This document shows, one piece after another, positions 11,806 to 26,774 of a stretch of DNA of 64,000 bases. Made by a program: the position numbers and the translations under genes. A model generated the notes under the pieces. The model worked only from the letters and a program-made list of their open reading frames with translations. It was not told the origin of the DNA and made no database searches. This stretch comes from Rosellinia necatrix (Eukaryota; Ascomycota; Sordariomycetes; Xylariales; Xylariaceae), in assembly GCA_021209875.1 (NCBI GenBank), contig JAGYVD010000004.1:1922001-1986000 (forward strand). The letters are read 5' to 3'. Numbering within the stretch: position 1 is the stretch's first letter; each line of letters starts with the position of its first letter.

Positions 11806-12176
11806 CTTGTCTTGTCTACAACTTAGACCCCGTCTAAGGGGGGACGAGGAGGGCTGCCCGGGCGAAGAGCTGTCGCGGGGACTATCTATCGGCCGTGGAA
11901 TTCTAGAACAAAGGGTGCGACAAAGGGTGCGGCGGTATACGTGTCTTTAAGCTCTGGGCGGAGGCCAAGATAGGTAGACACTGGGGTTGGTGCTGAGCTT
12001 GTGACCTCACTCTGCCGCTCACTCTGCCGCGCTCGCTGGTTCGCCTCGGAATTGGTTAATCGGTGTGTAGCGGAATTGGCTAATTGGTGTGTAGCTGTGT
12101 GGACCGGGATCGAAGATGCGCGGCAAGACGTAGCTTGATCGAGACACTCTAGCTTGTTAGTAAGTACTTATGCTTT

Positions 12177-12211
12177 GAGTTTGGAGTTTGGAGTTTGGAG
12201 TTTGGAGTTTG
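12177..12211. repeat. Tandem repeat, GAGTTTG x5
   Basis: Five perfect head-to-tail copies of the 7-nt unit GAGTTTG lie upstream of SEC22 in noncoding sequence. Confidence 0.85.
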
Positions 12212-13156
12212 GCGGTGGAGATGGGGATAAACAAGTGCCTGTTGCGTGCTGCGGGTGTTTGTTGAGTTTGGATCGAATTGAACCGATTTGGTAGAGTTGT
12301 CCAGATCTTACCTACCCTGTAACTATCTAGTGCACACTACTACGTATAAGACGACAACCAACGTCAGAAGATGCAGGGGTCCATAGACTTTACATGTTAC
12401 CTTACCTACCTAGGTAATGTATGCATGTTTGTTTGTATGTATGTATGTATTTACGTACGTACCTACGTACCTACGTACCTACCTAGGGTAGGTTAGATGG
12501 CTGTACATTTCTTATAGATCCAACTCTCTTGCCGTCTTCTGGTCTTCTGGCTAGGCCTCTGTTGGCGGTACCTGGCCCACCCGTCCTTTCACTGGCCCTA
12601 GCGTACTTTAAAATGCCTTTTTTGGGACCTCCCATCCGTATCTGTCTTGAATTTGCCCCACTCACCCCGTTGCCCATCATCTTGTTAGTTACTATCCGCT
12701 ACCTATCTTCCAGGTTACTTCATCCCCCATGATTCCCATTTAGACGGTGTTCTCTGCGGTATATCATGATAATTTTAGGGCACTTCAGCCTCTTGCTGAT
12801 AGCCTTATCTAGCAATATCCTTGTTATAACTATTAGATGTATGATACCTGTTACCCCCCCTCTTCACTTCTTTTTGCGGTAGTTACGTCCGCCTACCTAC
12901 CTACCTTGGTGCTATCAAAATACATACCTACTTACCTACCTACCTACCTACCTACCTACTTTGGTAACTACCTACCTTCCAAGCCAACCAATAACGAGGC
13001 ATCTTTGCCTACTGTTTGCGCCTCACTCGACCTTCCCGACTCCCATCTACCTAGATAGGACCACATTCTCTTTTCAGTTGCCATAATTGCCAGGTCGCTA
13101 ACAACTTCCTGCTCTCCGGGTATCTTATTCGACCCTGCCCCTCAGGAGTCCTTTAC

Positions 13157-13234
13157 CTCTACATTTTACCACTACATTTTACCACTACATTTTACCACTA
13201 CATTTTACCACTACATTTTACCTCTACATTTTAC
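13157..13234 (+). repeat. Six 13-nt tandem repeats just upstream of the ASXH gene
   Basis: There are six units of 13 nt: four identical CACTACATTTTAC copies flanked on each side by a CTCTACATTTTAC variant. The array ends 22 nt before the ATG of the next gene, so it lies in its 5' UTR or core promoter. Copy number could vary between strains. Confidence 0.85.
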
Positions 13235-13256
13235 CTTGACTGCCTTGCATCAAAAC

Positions 13257-14770
13257 ATGCCACCCCGCCGGACTCCTTCGAAACCCAGCTCGGCAGGCAA
13301 GCCCGAGGCTGACAGTCGCTCGCCAGTAGCCTGTACACCGAGGCGCTCCACGAGGTCATCTCGTCTTCGTGATAACAGCGTCGGTCAGGGGAATGTCAGC
13401 CCGACCCCAGATGAACTAGGTATCGGAGTCGGGCCTTGTGACGTCGAGCAAGTAAATCATAATCAGGAAGTCACACTCAACGAGATTGTGGTCTCTGACA
13501 TTCTACCAAATTCGGAAAACGAGGGGGTTAGCCCGAAGGGCGAACCTGGTGTGGCTGGCAACTCAGCAGACAGCTCATGGATATTGCGACGCACTAGTCG
13601 AACCCCTTCCAGCTCGCACAGTGACCAGTCCACATCCTCGCCGTCGCGTAGAGGCGTCGCGATGAAAAAGCAAGATTTCGTGGTTGGCATTGCCGCTAAC
13701 GACGACGGCAAGCCGGACGAGCTGTCAGATGTGCCGACGCCCAAGAAGCGGAGAGTCGACGACAGGCCCGTAAGACGGATAGTGGTTCGTAGGAACCGCT
13801 CGAAATGGGACGACCCCGATGAAATGCTTACGAATTCCGACTCTCCATTGGTCAACGCAAAGTTAAGGGTGAGTTAAATCCACTCCATTTTTTAGCCCTA
13901 TCTATGGCTCTTTGGCAGACAAGAGAATAACATATTACACCCGCGCAGGAGCTGTTGTGTAGCGCGGCGGCATGGGATATTCTCACGGAGGGGGAGAAAA
14001 AGGAGATTCTTGCCAAGTTCCCGGACGACACCGAGGTTCTGGATGCCGGTACGCCCAACGCTCGTCCCGACGTCGCGGCGCTTCGCAACAACAATAACTT
14101 CCGGCACGACGTGGCACGGTACCAGGAGGGATTGGGCAAGGGGTTTCACGACGCGGATTGGATCCAGCAAGCACAGGCGGCGCATAGTTCTCGCCAAATG
14201 GGCTATTATGACGAGTTCCTAGCCACCGATTTCGAGGATAAATGGGGCATGCCGATGCTTCCACAGTCGGAAGCGGGATCTGAGGCGAATGGAAGCCACG
14301 CCGAGGAAGAGCGGACGGACAGCGCCCCCCTCGATCCAGTGACGTTGGCTTTATCCCAAGATACGGCCGGCCAGCACACAGGAGCCGATGACATGGTGAA
14401 GCCACAATCGGCGGGTGCATCGCATGGTGACTCATCCGATATTAACATGGAAGACCAAAAAGACATACCCGATAATACGACCGCGAGCGAAGTCACGCTG
14501 GCCCATAATGTTTTGGATGCCGAAGAGAATAATATAGATCGACCATCTACGGGCGACGTCAATCACGACGAACAAACTCGAATGGAAGGCGTGGCTGTGC
14601 AAAAACCCACAGAGCTAGACAATAGACCACAGGAAATCTCCGACCGCGGTGTCGAAGTCCCCGCCGCATCGCTGGTTCCCGATATGATGGAGGGGGTTGA
14701 GCTTCACGACGACAGCCACAAGGAGCAGCCGGAGAACAAATCGACCGAGCATCAGCCGGGCGATAGATAA
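13257..14770 (+). CDS. ASXH/DEUBAD-domain nuclear protein (fungal Asx-like)
   Basis: Exon 1 is 13257-13868, the intron 13869-13948 (GTGAGT...CGCAG) and exon 2 13949-14770, giving 477 residues. A basic N-terminus (MPPRRTPSKP, PRRSTRSSRLR) and the stretch PKKRRVDDRPVRRIVVRRNR suggest nuclear localisation. The conserved block spans about residues 185-290: WDDPDEMLTNSDSPLVNAKL, ELLCSAAAWDILTEGEKKEI, LAKFPDD, and a C-terminal extension with DVARYQEGLGKG and YYDEFLATDFEDKWG. This matches the Asx homology (DEUBAD) fold, which in animals binds and activates the deubiquitinase BAP1. The remaining tail is acidic and disordered. Chromatin-linked function is inferred from the family. The intron falls exactly inside the ASXH domain. 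Confidence 0.8.
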
Positions 14771-15480
14771 GACGTTAGACACGCGCAACTCAGTGAGATC
14801 TGTGATACCAGAGAGGGCAGGATAGATTCTCAGCTTACGAGCCGCGATCGATTAGGCGCGCACCGCCCGTAGAGGACCGCAGCTCGAATAGCTGAGAAGA
14901 GGAGAGACGGCATAGGGCGTGCGGGGTGTGAATATGGTTCACCCAAAGCCGGGAAATTTCTCGATATGATGCTTTTCCCTTTGGCGTTGGGGCTGGGTAC
15001 GGCGGGAGATATCAGCGCAACTTGACTTGCACCGGACTAGAGTGATCACGAGACGCGCGCCTGAACCAGGTCCTTATGAGAATGTAATGACATCAATAGA
15101 GATACCCTTAGATTTTTCCTCGTCATCCGTTGGACGCGGGCTGTTTACCAGACAATGCACTGCCGCCGGAAATGAAGGGTTTCTAACCTACCCTGAATGC
15201 TTTCAATCAACCAACTCGAGCCGCGGACAAGGGAGCGTATATAAATATAATGATGAGCGATAAATTCCGATCGAGCTGTACTACTGGAGGCGTGTGTTTC
15301 TTGCCTTGAACTTCATCTTCACAACGTTTGTCATTATTCATATCATCCACTGCTATACATTAAAAACGTCTTTCCCCCCCCCATCACGCTCTTTGCCCCC
15401 TGAGCCATGACTTTTTGCCCCATTTTAAAAATTAACGTATCTTAAAACTTTCTTTCGTAACTTGCAGAGCGAGAGATCAC
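14771..15480. other. Convergent intergenic region
   Basis: This 0.7-kb stretch separates the 3' ends of the ASXH gene and TRS120. Apart from a T/C-rich segment near 15365-15425, nothing notable was seen. Confidence 0.5.
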
Positions 15481-18400
15481 CTATTCTTCACCAGACTCCG
15501 GTCTATCACGTACAGTAACTATACAAGGTCGTCTAGAATGCCAGATACGTCGCTCTTTAACGCCAAGCACAGCCTCGATCATGGCCTGGGTATCAGCTCT
15601 TTCCCTCTGTCTTATCGTCTCCTGTTCATCGTCCTCGGGCTGAGCCAGTTGGCCGGATTCGCGCTTACTCTTCTCCGGGGCTGTCTTCTTCCACAGTCGA
15701 GTTTCCTCGACAGAAGCAGAAATTTCGAATTCCCCACGGCAGAGCGCCGTGGCGCCGATTTGCAGCTCTGTGGCGGATTTGGCATCCAGCAAAGGCAGGG
15801 TCTGCTGTAGGGCACCGTTCCAAGCAAACTTACGCGTGAAGTCAAGTGCTATATTAGCTGGCCCGTTGCACAGCGAGGGCATGATGCGAACGGTAGGGTA
15901 TATGGGTTCATTCGTGCGGTTCGTAATTTGCACTTTAATCCGCGCAAATTCATCCACATGAATATTGTTTGCCGGGCTCCGAGACTGTTCTGGCTGTAGG
16001 CTCTCGACTGAGATGTCAATGCCAACTTCACTAATCTTGATGGCCTCGATCATGCGTGGCGTGAGGCGGATGCTGCGCAACTGGATGGTCCCTTCTCTAG
16101 TCGCCCCGGACAGTGTCTTCCAAGTACCCGTGACGCTCTCGAGCATCTTCTCCCGATACCAAAAAGCCTCGCGGTTTCCGCGCTCCATATCAGGTGTAAT
16201 TTTGCTGCTACTAACGACGAACTGTCGTTGTCGGGAGGGATTCAGTGCAGGTATTGAAGCGTGCGGGTCCTCGATATACACCCGTGGCACAGGCACCACC
16301 ACGCGATTGGTGTTTCCGGGCAATATGTGTTCCTCTAAGGTGATATCCTTGCCACTTTTGAGAGACACCTGCATATTGCTCCGCCAGGTGTTTCGGAGGT
16401 CCAAGACCAGAAGACAGTAGTCGTCAGGCGCTACAGGTTTTGCTATATTGCCTGATCCTACACGATCCCAAATGGATTTCGGTACATTGGCTTGGACGGG
16501 CAGAATATCAACTCTTGAAAGCTCCACACTAGGGTTTACCGTAACTGTGAGATCGAGACAAGCCTGGCGAGTAAAGAATTGACTCTTTATTTCTGACTGC
16601 GGCATCCCAAGGTGTGCATAGTCGACCTGTATTGTGCCACTGGTAAGCCCCGGCTTTCCAAGTATCTCGAATTCAAATGTAGCTGTCGACCCCGGTGCTA
16701 TATATCGCTTCGAGTCATCGATCCTGCAAAGCCGCAAAGCCTGTTTCTTCGCAAGAACCCACTCATATTCATACAATTCCGCTGGAGTCGCATCTCGACT
16801 GGCTAATGCAGTGTGCAAGGGACCTTGTGTAGAGTCTTGGAACGAGAAAAGAATAAGATCTGCTGGTGTTGTAGAGATATTATGCAGCGTAACCGAGAAA
16901 GTTCGTTTTTCCCCCTCCAAAATCATGATAGATGACTGTGGAAGGGTCGTTGACTTGATGAGAATGATAGGCTGGGCATCAATGACGCTCAAATCGATGG
17001 TATCGGCCTTGAGTGGTGATCCCGGAGGAGGTAGGGTCTGGATCTGCTTCAATGCACCTAAGCCGATGCCTTTCACCTTTAACTCCTGTTCTGGGGTCCA
17101 AGGTTGTGAAAAAATGGGAAACCATCTCTCCCGGCACCCAAGCACTCGTATAACCGCACCAGTGATCTTTAAGGACCCTGCACTCTGCGGAGTTCCTTGT
17201 ATCTTCAATATTTGTGTGCGATAGGGTCCAATAACAGTTGACAGTACCGAAGAATCAAAATCAATACCTTCGGCGTGCAGCTTTATGCTATCTATTTCAA
17301 GATCAATCTCAAATGGATTTTGTATAACGAGCCTAAAAGTAGCGGCCTCGCCAGCAACGAGGGTTTGTGCGACGATCGACTTATCCGCTGTCCTAAGAAA
17401 CGGGTTATAGATAAAGGGGTTAACATCCTGCGAAGTGCGCACGGTTGTTGCACCCGGTAAAACATTTTTGGAATGCGGTATTGGCGGCCTCGTCATCGGT
17501 ACGGGGTCAAGAGTGATGCCACGTATTAAGAACTCATCCCAATATTCGGCGGATAGATGCTCCAGGCCCATTCTCTGTGACAGACTAGAGGTCTTCGATA
17601 TATTCGTAACCAGCCGAATTTGCTCGTCACGCGAGATTATCGGCGCTGCATTTTCCCGACGAGTACCTGGTGCGACACCACTTCCAGCCGTACGTAGCAA
17701 ATCACTAGAAAACTTGAGAACTCCGTGGAAATCCGGAAGCGCCTCGGAAAAGTTAATGCAGGCGCGAATAATATTGAGCTTGACGTTCGGAAAACCAAAG
17801 TGCCTCATGGCTGATTGGCTGTTGATCCTTGAGATCACCTTGGTGTCGAGATCGCCGGATGAAGAGGAGACTTCAGCCTCGCTTTCGACGTCCTCAAAAC
17901 TGACGACACCATATATCTTGCATAAAGCCCCAAGAAAAGCATCTATGCCCTGCTCTATGTCGCTCTCGTTTATATCAAGGGCGCCAGCCCCCTTTCCTTG
18001 CCCGTTGATAGCATTTAAGGCAACTAACCCGGCAGCTGGATGGATGCCTACCTCGGCAGCCCCCCTCGTTCTCGCTTCAACCAGCCCACCAATTAGGACC
18101 GATATCAGTTCACGTATCACCAGTGCTTTTTTCCTGTGATACCCTAGAATACCCAGAATAGCAGAGATGCCACTTAGAATGATCGAACGATCCGTAGCTG
18201 AGATTAATTCGGGTGCCGACGAAGGGAAAGCCTTGAACAAAAAGTTGTTGATCTGCACTCTTGATGGGGTGATAGTAAGGCGAGGAGAGGTATCAAGCAC
18301 TTTTGGTGGGTGTTTGCCAAATATCATCAAGTTGAGCGATTCCTTGCCAAGTCTACCTTCACATAGATGAAGTGCAGTGAGAGTGTTACAGAATCTGATA

Positions 18401-19994
18401 ATTGTTTCTGATAGGGGGAACGGTGGGAGCTGTTCCCCAGAAATCCTCGAGTACAGTCCTATGATTCTCTCTAACAGGTCTGGGAGGACAACCTGGAAGT
18501 TTCGGAGGTACTTGGGCTGAGTGGGATCTACCTCTCCGGCATCTTGAGCTTTGGCAAGGCTGCCTGATCCTTTCTCGTTGGGCGGAAGGCATACCGCTGG
18601 TACCTGAAACTCATGGCCCGCCCAGGCAAGCATAAGGAGACTAATGAATACAAGTTCGAGCGCCTTGCCGTGCCATAGATGATCATTGATTGATTTCGCA
18701 ACAGTCGCCCCCTCGACGAGCTCCTTTAAGGCATCGGTCCAGCGGCCGGCTTGTAGATATAAAGACCCCACTATGATGGTGGCTCGCCCCTTGCCCTTAC
18801 TCCTCCACTTCTCGTTGAGGCTCCCTGGCCCGAAGCCTTGGGTAGCAACCTTGTCCTGACTCGCCAACTTAGCGTTCTCTTCGGCATTCTTGTGCTCGGG
18901 GCTCGAGGGACCCAAATTAGTCCCATTTGCAGAGATATCATCAAAGGTAGTCGGCGGGTTAGAGAGGCCGCTCCGAACGGGGGTTGATGGTCTCGGGGAT
19001 GGGGTTGAATTGCCAGAGCTAAGCGGGAGAGATTTGAAAGGAGGCATTGACATGCGGGCTTGACTCCTGTCTACCGCACCACTCGTAGATGCCGACCTTG
19101 CCATTGTAGAGACGGCAAACTGAGAATTTCTCCTCGCCGTGGGGTTGACGTCGTCTGAAGTCCAAGACCCAGCGCCCAGGAGACCCGGCCGGCCTGGAGC
19201 CTGCCCAGGAGAATCAACAGACGTCATAGCCTCGAACGACTTGGCAAGCGTGTTCATTTCTGCCAGCAAGACAGAGGATATGTCGCACATGACCGTCTTC
19301 ATGGTGGTCCTCTTGGAGTGTTCGAGCGGAGGGATGGCCTGGATGCCTTCCGGTAGTGGGATCGTATTCTCGGAAGACGGCGTGTAGTCGAATATGAGTA
19401 CATGGTGCGTGAGTACCTTTGGGTAGGCGTCTCTCAGGTTTTCTAGCTCTTGGTAGAGCGTGCGAATGTTCTTCTCCGCCGTAGTGGGTGCGTGGCCGTT
19501 GGTAGAGAGCCTCTTGCTAAAGGACGGCTTCTCGAGCTCCCCGCCGTCGGCAATAGCGATGACAGCAAGCGGTTCTCGAAACAGGTCGAAGGGGGCAAGG
19601 GCGAGGTGTGAGGGTGGAGGTATGTACGTGATCAGATCGTAGAATATGGCGCCGTCAGGGAAGGCGAGAGGCGAGAACATGTCTATTCGGCAGATATAAT
19701 TAACATTCGCATTCCTATTTGTGCTCCCTCTACGCCCAAGCACATCGAGCGCCACATTGAGCACATTGAGCACATCGAGGCACAGCGACAAAGGCGGCGG
19801 TACGCAACAGAGGCGGGATGCTCACTTCGATTGGGGCGCCCATCGGCACTGATGTCGCGGAGCTGCACGACATGTTCTTGATGGAGCCTGTCGGCGAAGG
19901 ACTGGAAGCGCGCTCGCCTGATCTGGCCGATGGGCAGCACCAGGGCCCGTACCCTTGCCGGGGCGATGGGCGACAGCGTATCCAAACTCATCAT
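15481..19994 (-). CDS. TRS120: TRAPPII complex subunit Trs120 (HypA/TRAPPC9 family)
   Basis: This subunit of the TRAPPII tethering and exchange complex acts in late Golgi traffic; Aspergillus hypA is the orthologue. Exon 1 is 19994-19826, the intron 19825-19683 (GTGAGC...AATAG) and exon 2 19682-15481, giving 1456 residues. The join yields ISADGRPNRNMFSPLAFPDG, a hallmark block of the family. The N-terminal region (MSLDTLSPIAPARVRALVLP and EEHVVQLRDISADG in other members; here QEHVVQL) is followed by a disordered Ser/Pro insert at about residues 210-320. A helical middle comes next, then a C-terminal half of beta-rich immunoglobulin-like domains (for example FRLVIQNPFEIDLEIDSIKL). Two adjacent ATGs (19994 and 19991) are possible starts. 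The frame stays open through part of the intron, so a model starting at 19791 would be wrong. The intron holds a short GAGCACATT-type repeat near 19745-19780. Confidence 0.93.
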
Positions 19995-20719
19995 CCTAGC
20001 ATTGGTCCCCAGGCCCGGCTATAGAGCTCGACACTCGGCATGCCTGCTGCTCAGACGGCCACGAGAGGTTATCGATCGTCGTCGTCCGTTATCGCATCAG
20101 TTGTGTTGACAGGTGTTGCGCGTCGTCGTGGGCGTGAGATGTGTACCTATCGAGGGAAACTCTGGCGTTGCATGTTTTGCGCTGGGATGGGACGCCTACT
20201 TCGCTATTAGATAGGTAAGGATAACTATGGAGTCCGATATGGGTAAGGTACAGCTCCCCTGGGCCTAGTTTACAGCGCATTTAAGTTTATGTCTTGGTCA
20301 AGGGAGCCAGTTGACCAATCAGGAGCCCACCCACGCAGGTAGTTACTGTAGGTAGCAGGGATCGATCAATGCCTGTCACTGTAGCGCCTGTACATGGCTG
20401 GCATTTTACTTGTATACTACATACCTACGCATCATATCATGACAATTCCAGCACCAGCAACAAACACCCTACGAGCTTCACTGTTTAACAGCCACGAGAG
20501 TATATTTAAGTTGGATAAATGCCAAAAAATAACTAAAAAAATAACTAAAAAAAAAAAAAGTACATGTGCAAGATACGTAGGAATTATCTATTAAGATCTT
20601 TAGATCCCGCCTCCTCCGTTTCCAGCATTGTTCCAACATAGGATATATAGTTTATATGTCGTGCACGACCATCATTTCCCATTGTTCATGACAAAAAAAA
20701 AAAAAGAAAGAAAAAAAGC
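19995..20719. other. Intergenic between TRS120 and the SDR-like gene
   Basis: This is the promoter side of TRS120 and the 3' side of the SDR-like gene, both on the minus strand. It carries A-rich stretches at about 20540-20560 and 20692-20715. No coding sequence was seen. Confidence 0.5.
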
Positions 20720-21885
20720 TCAAGGCGCCATCGAGCCTAGCAGCGATCCGTCTTCCTCTCTAGTTCTCACTTTCCCCAGCCTGGCCTCGTTCTTCAGCTC
20801 ACTCTCAAAGATATCCACGGCGACACTGGCCTCGACGAAATCCTCGAGTTCTTCCGTAACCGTTTTCAACTTCTCTTTAACCGCCTCAGCGCCCTCAAAC
20901 CCGACTATGTGTCGGGCCGGCGGGTTCTCATGGCCACCGATAGCCGTAAGCGCATGCACCGTTTCCGCGACGAGGCGATCGGTGGAGGCGACCGGCAGCT
21001 TCGGGTACCTGTGCAGGATGTTCGTATCCGACTGCTCAATCGCTGTCTCGGGGTTCAAGTTTAGCATGTTTGTGAGCATATCCCGAACGCTGGGCGCCGG
21101 GTTGCTCTCGGCATCGTAAAACGGCAACGGGGGCGAGAAGACGATCTTATTCGTCAAGGTCTGGATCTCCTTATGCGGCTGCACAATGGTGACTTTGATG
21201 TTGAAGGGCGCCACCTCGTAAGCTAGTGAATCGCAAAACCCCTCGAGCGCCCATGTGGCGGCAGTGTACATGGGCATCCCCGGCGTGCCGATGTGCCCGC
21301 CGATGCTCGTGAGAACCATGATATGGCCGGTGTGTTCGGCGCGCAGCATCGGGAGAGCCGCTTTGATAAAGTTGACCTGTGAGAAGAAGATGGTCTCGAA
21401 TTGGTCGCGCACGAGATTTTGTGTCGCAAGCGACGTAGATAGCTCTTCGACCGTCCCAACGACGGCTAATCCGGTGGGTGCACTCGTCAGCGGTGTCTTG
21501 CGAGAGATGGGCGGGAGATGCCGTCTGGCTGCAAAATAGCATAACTACCTTCCGAAGTACAACACAACAATATGTCGATGCGACCGAAAACGTGCTTCGC
21601 CTCGGCCATGGCGGCGCCGCACTGGCTCATGACACGACCATCGCACCGTATGCTCCTGATGCGGTCCTTCCAGCCCTCCCTGTCCTTCCGGTTGCTCTTG
21701 CACTCGTTCACGAGCTCGCGGAATTCGGCGCTCCGGTCGTCATGCTCGATCTCGTGCGGCGGCAGACATGCGACGACATAATCGCCATGGAGGAGCAATT
21801 GCCTAATCAGCCGCACGATCAGAGCCGAGAGGGAGGACGTCAGAAACCATGTTCGCGGAGAATTGTGTGTCGCTACGCTATTCAT
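20720..21885 (-). CDS. Short-chain-dehydrogenase-like protein lacking cofactor glycines and catalytic lysine
   Basis: Exon 1 is 21885-21549, the intron 21548-21466 (GTAGTT...ATTAG) and exon 2 21465-20720, giving 360 residues. The middle is clearly SDR: HIMVLTSIGGHIGTPGMPMY, then TAATWALEGFCDSLAYEVAP and NIKVTIVQP. The serine and tyrosine of the active site are present with the usual S-x12-Y spacing. The lysine of YxxxK is replaced by threonine (YTAAT). The N-terminal TGxxxGIG cofactor loop reads TSSLSALIV, without its glycines. About 120 residues follow the Rossmann part. It may be a non-catalytic SDR relative or bind a different ligand. Substrate and role are unknown. The two-exon frame is intact, so it does not look like a recent pseudogene. 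Confidence 0.78.
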
Positions 21886-24285
21886 TAGTCAGGGCTAATA
21901 TCGACCGGGTATCGGAGCATCAGATTAAGTAGATTAAGTGGGAATGGCGGTATAAGATGCAACGATACAATTTCACGGTCTTGTTCCAGAATGGGGATAC
22001 AGCCTTTAGTGCTGTGGGTGTTGTGTTGGGCAGTCTCGGAGGGGGGGGGAGGGGAGAAGAATAGGCTGTGACCGGGTGAAACGAAGTCGAGGGGGGGGAA
22101 GGAATGATGAGCCAATGTCGCACAGTTCCAATAGCTTAAAAGCTTAATGGCTCAAGGGCTTAAGGGCTTAAGGGCTTAAGAGCTCTGGCTGAGGGGAGTG
22201 ACGCACGGAAGGACGCCGCAGGGACGGCATGCGAATGCCGCGCTGGCCCGGCCGAAGAAGACGACTCGGCGTGTTTCTTTTCCGACATTTCTTTGCTTTC
22301 TCTTTCGGGAGTGTGTTCCAAATCGCCCGCTAACGAAAGCAGGGCACGGCGACCATCCACGCTTGCCGCTGTGTTTCGCGACCCTGGTGGAATTAATGAT
22401 ATTTAACGAAGGGAACGGGCTTGTCGAGGTTCTGCCCTGTACATAGCAGAAGCGCGGAAACGCGAACAAGTCGAGATGGTCATCAAGGGAGGGGATAAAA
22501 GGAGAGAGATGGCAGCGCTACGGACGGATTTACGCAGATTATGCAAGTGTGATAATATCTCCCCAAGCCCAAAATTCAACTGCTTATAGCATCTTGTAGT
22601 ATAACCATGCATGGGCACGTCGCGTACTACAGAGTATCGGGCATCGCGAGGTGAGCGCCAGTATACGGGACGTAGGCGGGCGGGTGTGTGTAAGTGGATG
22701 TGGAAATGGCTCGTCTCCGGACCCCGTGCATCCTCATAATGCCCTGAAGTACTGATGTGTATAATCGCCATAAGATTGGGGGGTCCGTCTCCCCCCCCAG
22801 TCTGCCCATCGTCACCGAGGTCAGCTTCTTGTAAGCACCCGGCAGTTGAAGTAAAAATAGCCGCACCAGGGTTAAGGATTGGGGAATATAGTTCGCCCAT
22901 TTTTAGCTTACTCGAGTTGCCGTGAGGAATGCCCAAACAATAGTTGCGAAGATGCTGTCTGTGCCCGATCCTTCGCTGAAGTGCCTGGGTATGTAATTCC
23001 TGAGTAAGTCATTAGCATAGTGGCTAGTCGACTGGAGTCGACTGGGGATAAATGACCCGCCTAAAAGATCCCCGACCTCGAGATGCATGATGTGCCATGA
23101 TGCTCCTGGGCTGGAGGGACACATTATAAGTATGACAATGCGACGCGATAGTCGTTTTGCATTGGTTCTATTAAGGAATTTGTAGAAGTGCCTACCTACC
23201 TAGCTAGTTGTACAATCTAAAATATAAAGTAGGTACTTCAAGTGCCTTTGCCTATAACAAACCTATAGGAATGACAACCTGAGCCAAGCTTGCTTTTAGC
23301 CTGGCTGCGACCTAGTGCGAGAGCAACAACAAAGGCATACTTATACACATACATAGTCCCAAACAGATATCGTTAGTCTATCGTCATAAATGCCACCCGT
23401 AACGAGCAAAAGCGTAAATACCTATCTTACCATAACTTCCACGATTTGGTTAATAGGTACGAAATCAACAGCCAGAACTCATATAGATACTTACGTAAAG
23501 CATAGCAGCACCTCAAGTTTAGGGGGTTTCTATGAAGAGGGTGCGTCGCTCATCAGCTAAGAGAGAGGATTCCGATGGGCGAAACATGGCATACTGATCA
23601 TGGCACTGCGACAGCCTCTCCTCCACCGATCTTGGATAACGTTGTTGATTGGGTATAGTCCTTCTTCTATGATACCTAAACCACAGGTGATCATGAGACC
23701 TACGAAGAAGAACATCGGTAAATTTACCTATCAGAAGTAAGAGCAAAGTGATAGGTAGACGTTGGTTTCCTTTCTTTCCCTTCATAATAATAGTTGCTTC
23801 AACGTTAATAACAGCAAGACGAGCAACCAACATAGAGACTATAGGAAGGCATTATTAAAACCCAGACTAGAGTCCATCATACAGGAGTTACCCTAGCGAC
23901 GATCATGGACGTGCTCAAGGTGTAACAGGATACCTTATCATGCACGAAAACGGACATTTTAACGAAGAAATTATGTTTGAGGTGAGGTGTGTTGCTGTAG
24001 CAAAGAGTCAAAAGTTCAGAAAACAGCCGCAACACAGCTCAAGGGCATTAGAGGGGAAGAAAATAGGAGACAAAACGGGATACGGAGAAGGGGGGGAACG
24101 GAAAACCATTCGAAACCCGTAAGTCCAATAACGATTCCAGTAGCTATTTATACTGATGGAGGGTTGGTCTGACGCTCCTCTTTATATTCAGACATGCATT
24201 GACATCAGGCGTGTGAGAATCAGCCAGCTGTCGACGCCCCCCTTACCAGCATGACTTTGAGCCGGCTAGCATGTCCACGCTCCCT
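21886..24285. other. Intergenic, 2.4 kb without supported genes
   Basis: Upstream of the SDR-like gene and downstream of the DUF2264 gene. The open frames here (for example 22403-22936 minus and 23519-23833 minus) have no protein-like pattern. A GGGCTTAA x3 repeat and G-rich tracts (about 22040-22050 and 22090-22097) occur. Nothing else was supported. Confidence 0.5.
22156..22179. repeat. Tandem repeat, GGGCTTAA x3
   Basis: Three perfect 8-nt units lie about 270 bp upstream of the SDR-like start codon. Confidence 0.75.

Positions 24286-26774
<2,489 letters not shown>

Larger units (their letters stand above)
11806..13256. other. Divergent intergenic region rich in short repeats
   Basis: This is the shared 5' region of SEC22 (minus) and the ASXH gene (plus). 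No gene was supported. It contains GAGTTTG x5, GTAT/GTAC four-base runs at about 12425-12495 with an adjacent CCTAGGGTAGG, and a (CTAC)n run at about 12895-12965. Confidence 0.55.

Noticed and set aside
13157..13234. CRISPR-like array
   Set aside because: The units are contiguous 13-nt tandem copies without spacers, in a eukaryotic genome.
19683..19791. Alternative N-terminus of Trs120 starting at 19791
   Set aside because: The residues are low-complexity repeats inside an intron. The upstream exon with the family N-terminus and a clean splice explains the start better.
22403..22936. 177-codon minus-strand ORF
   Set aside because: Composition is irregular, with no conserved-looking block and no splice partners.
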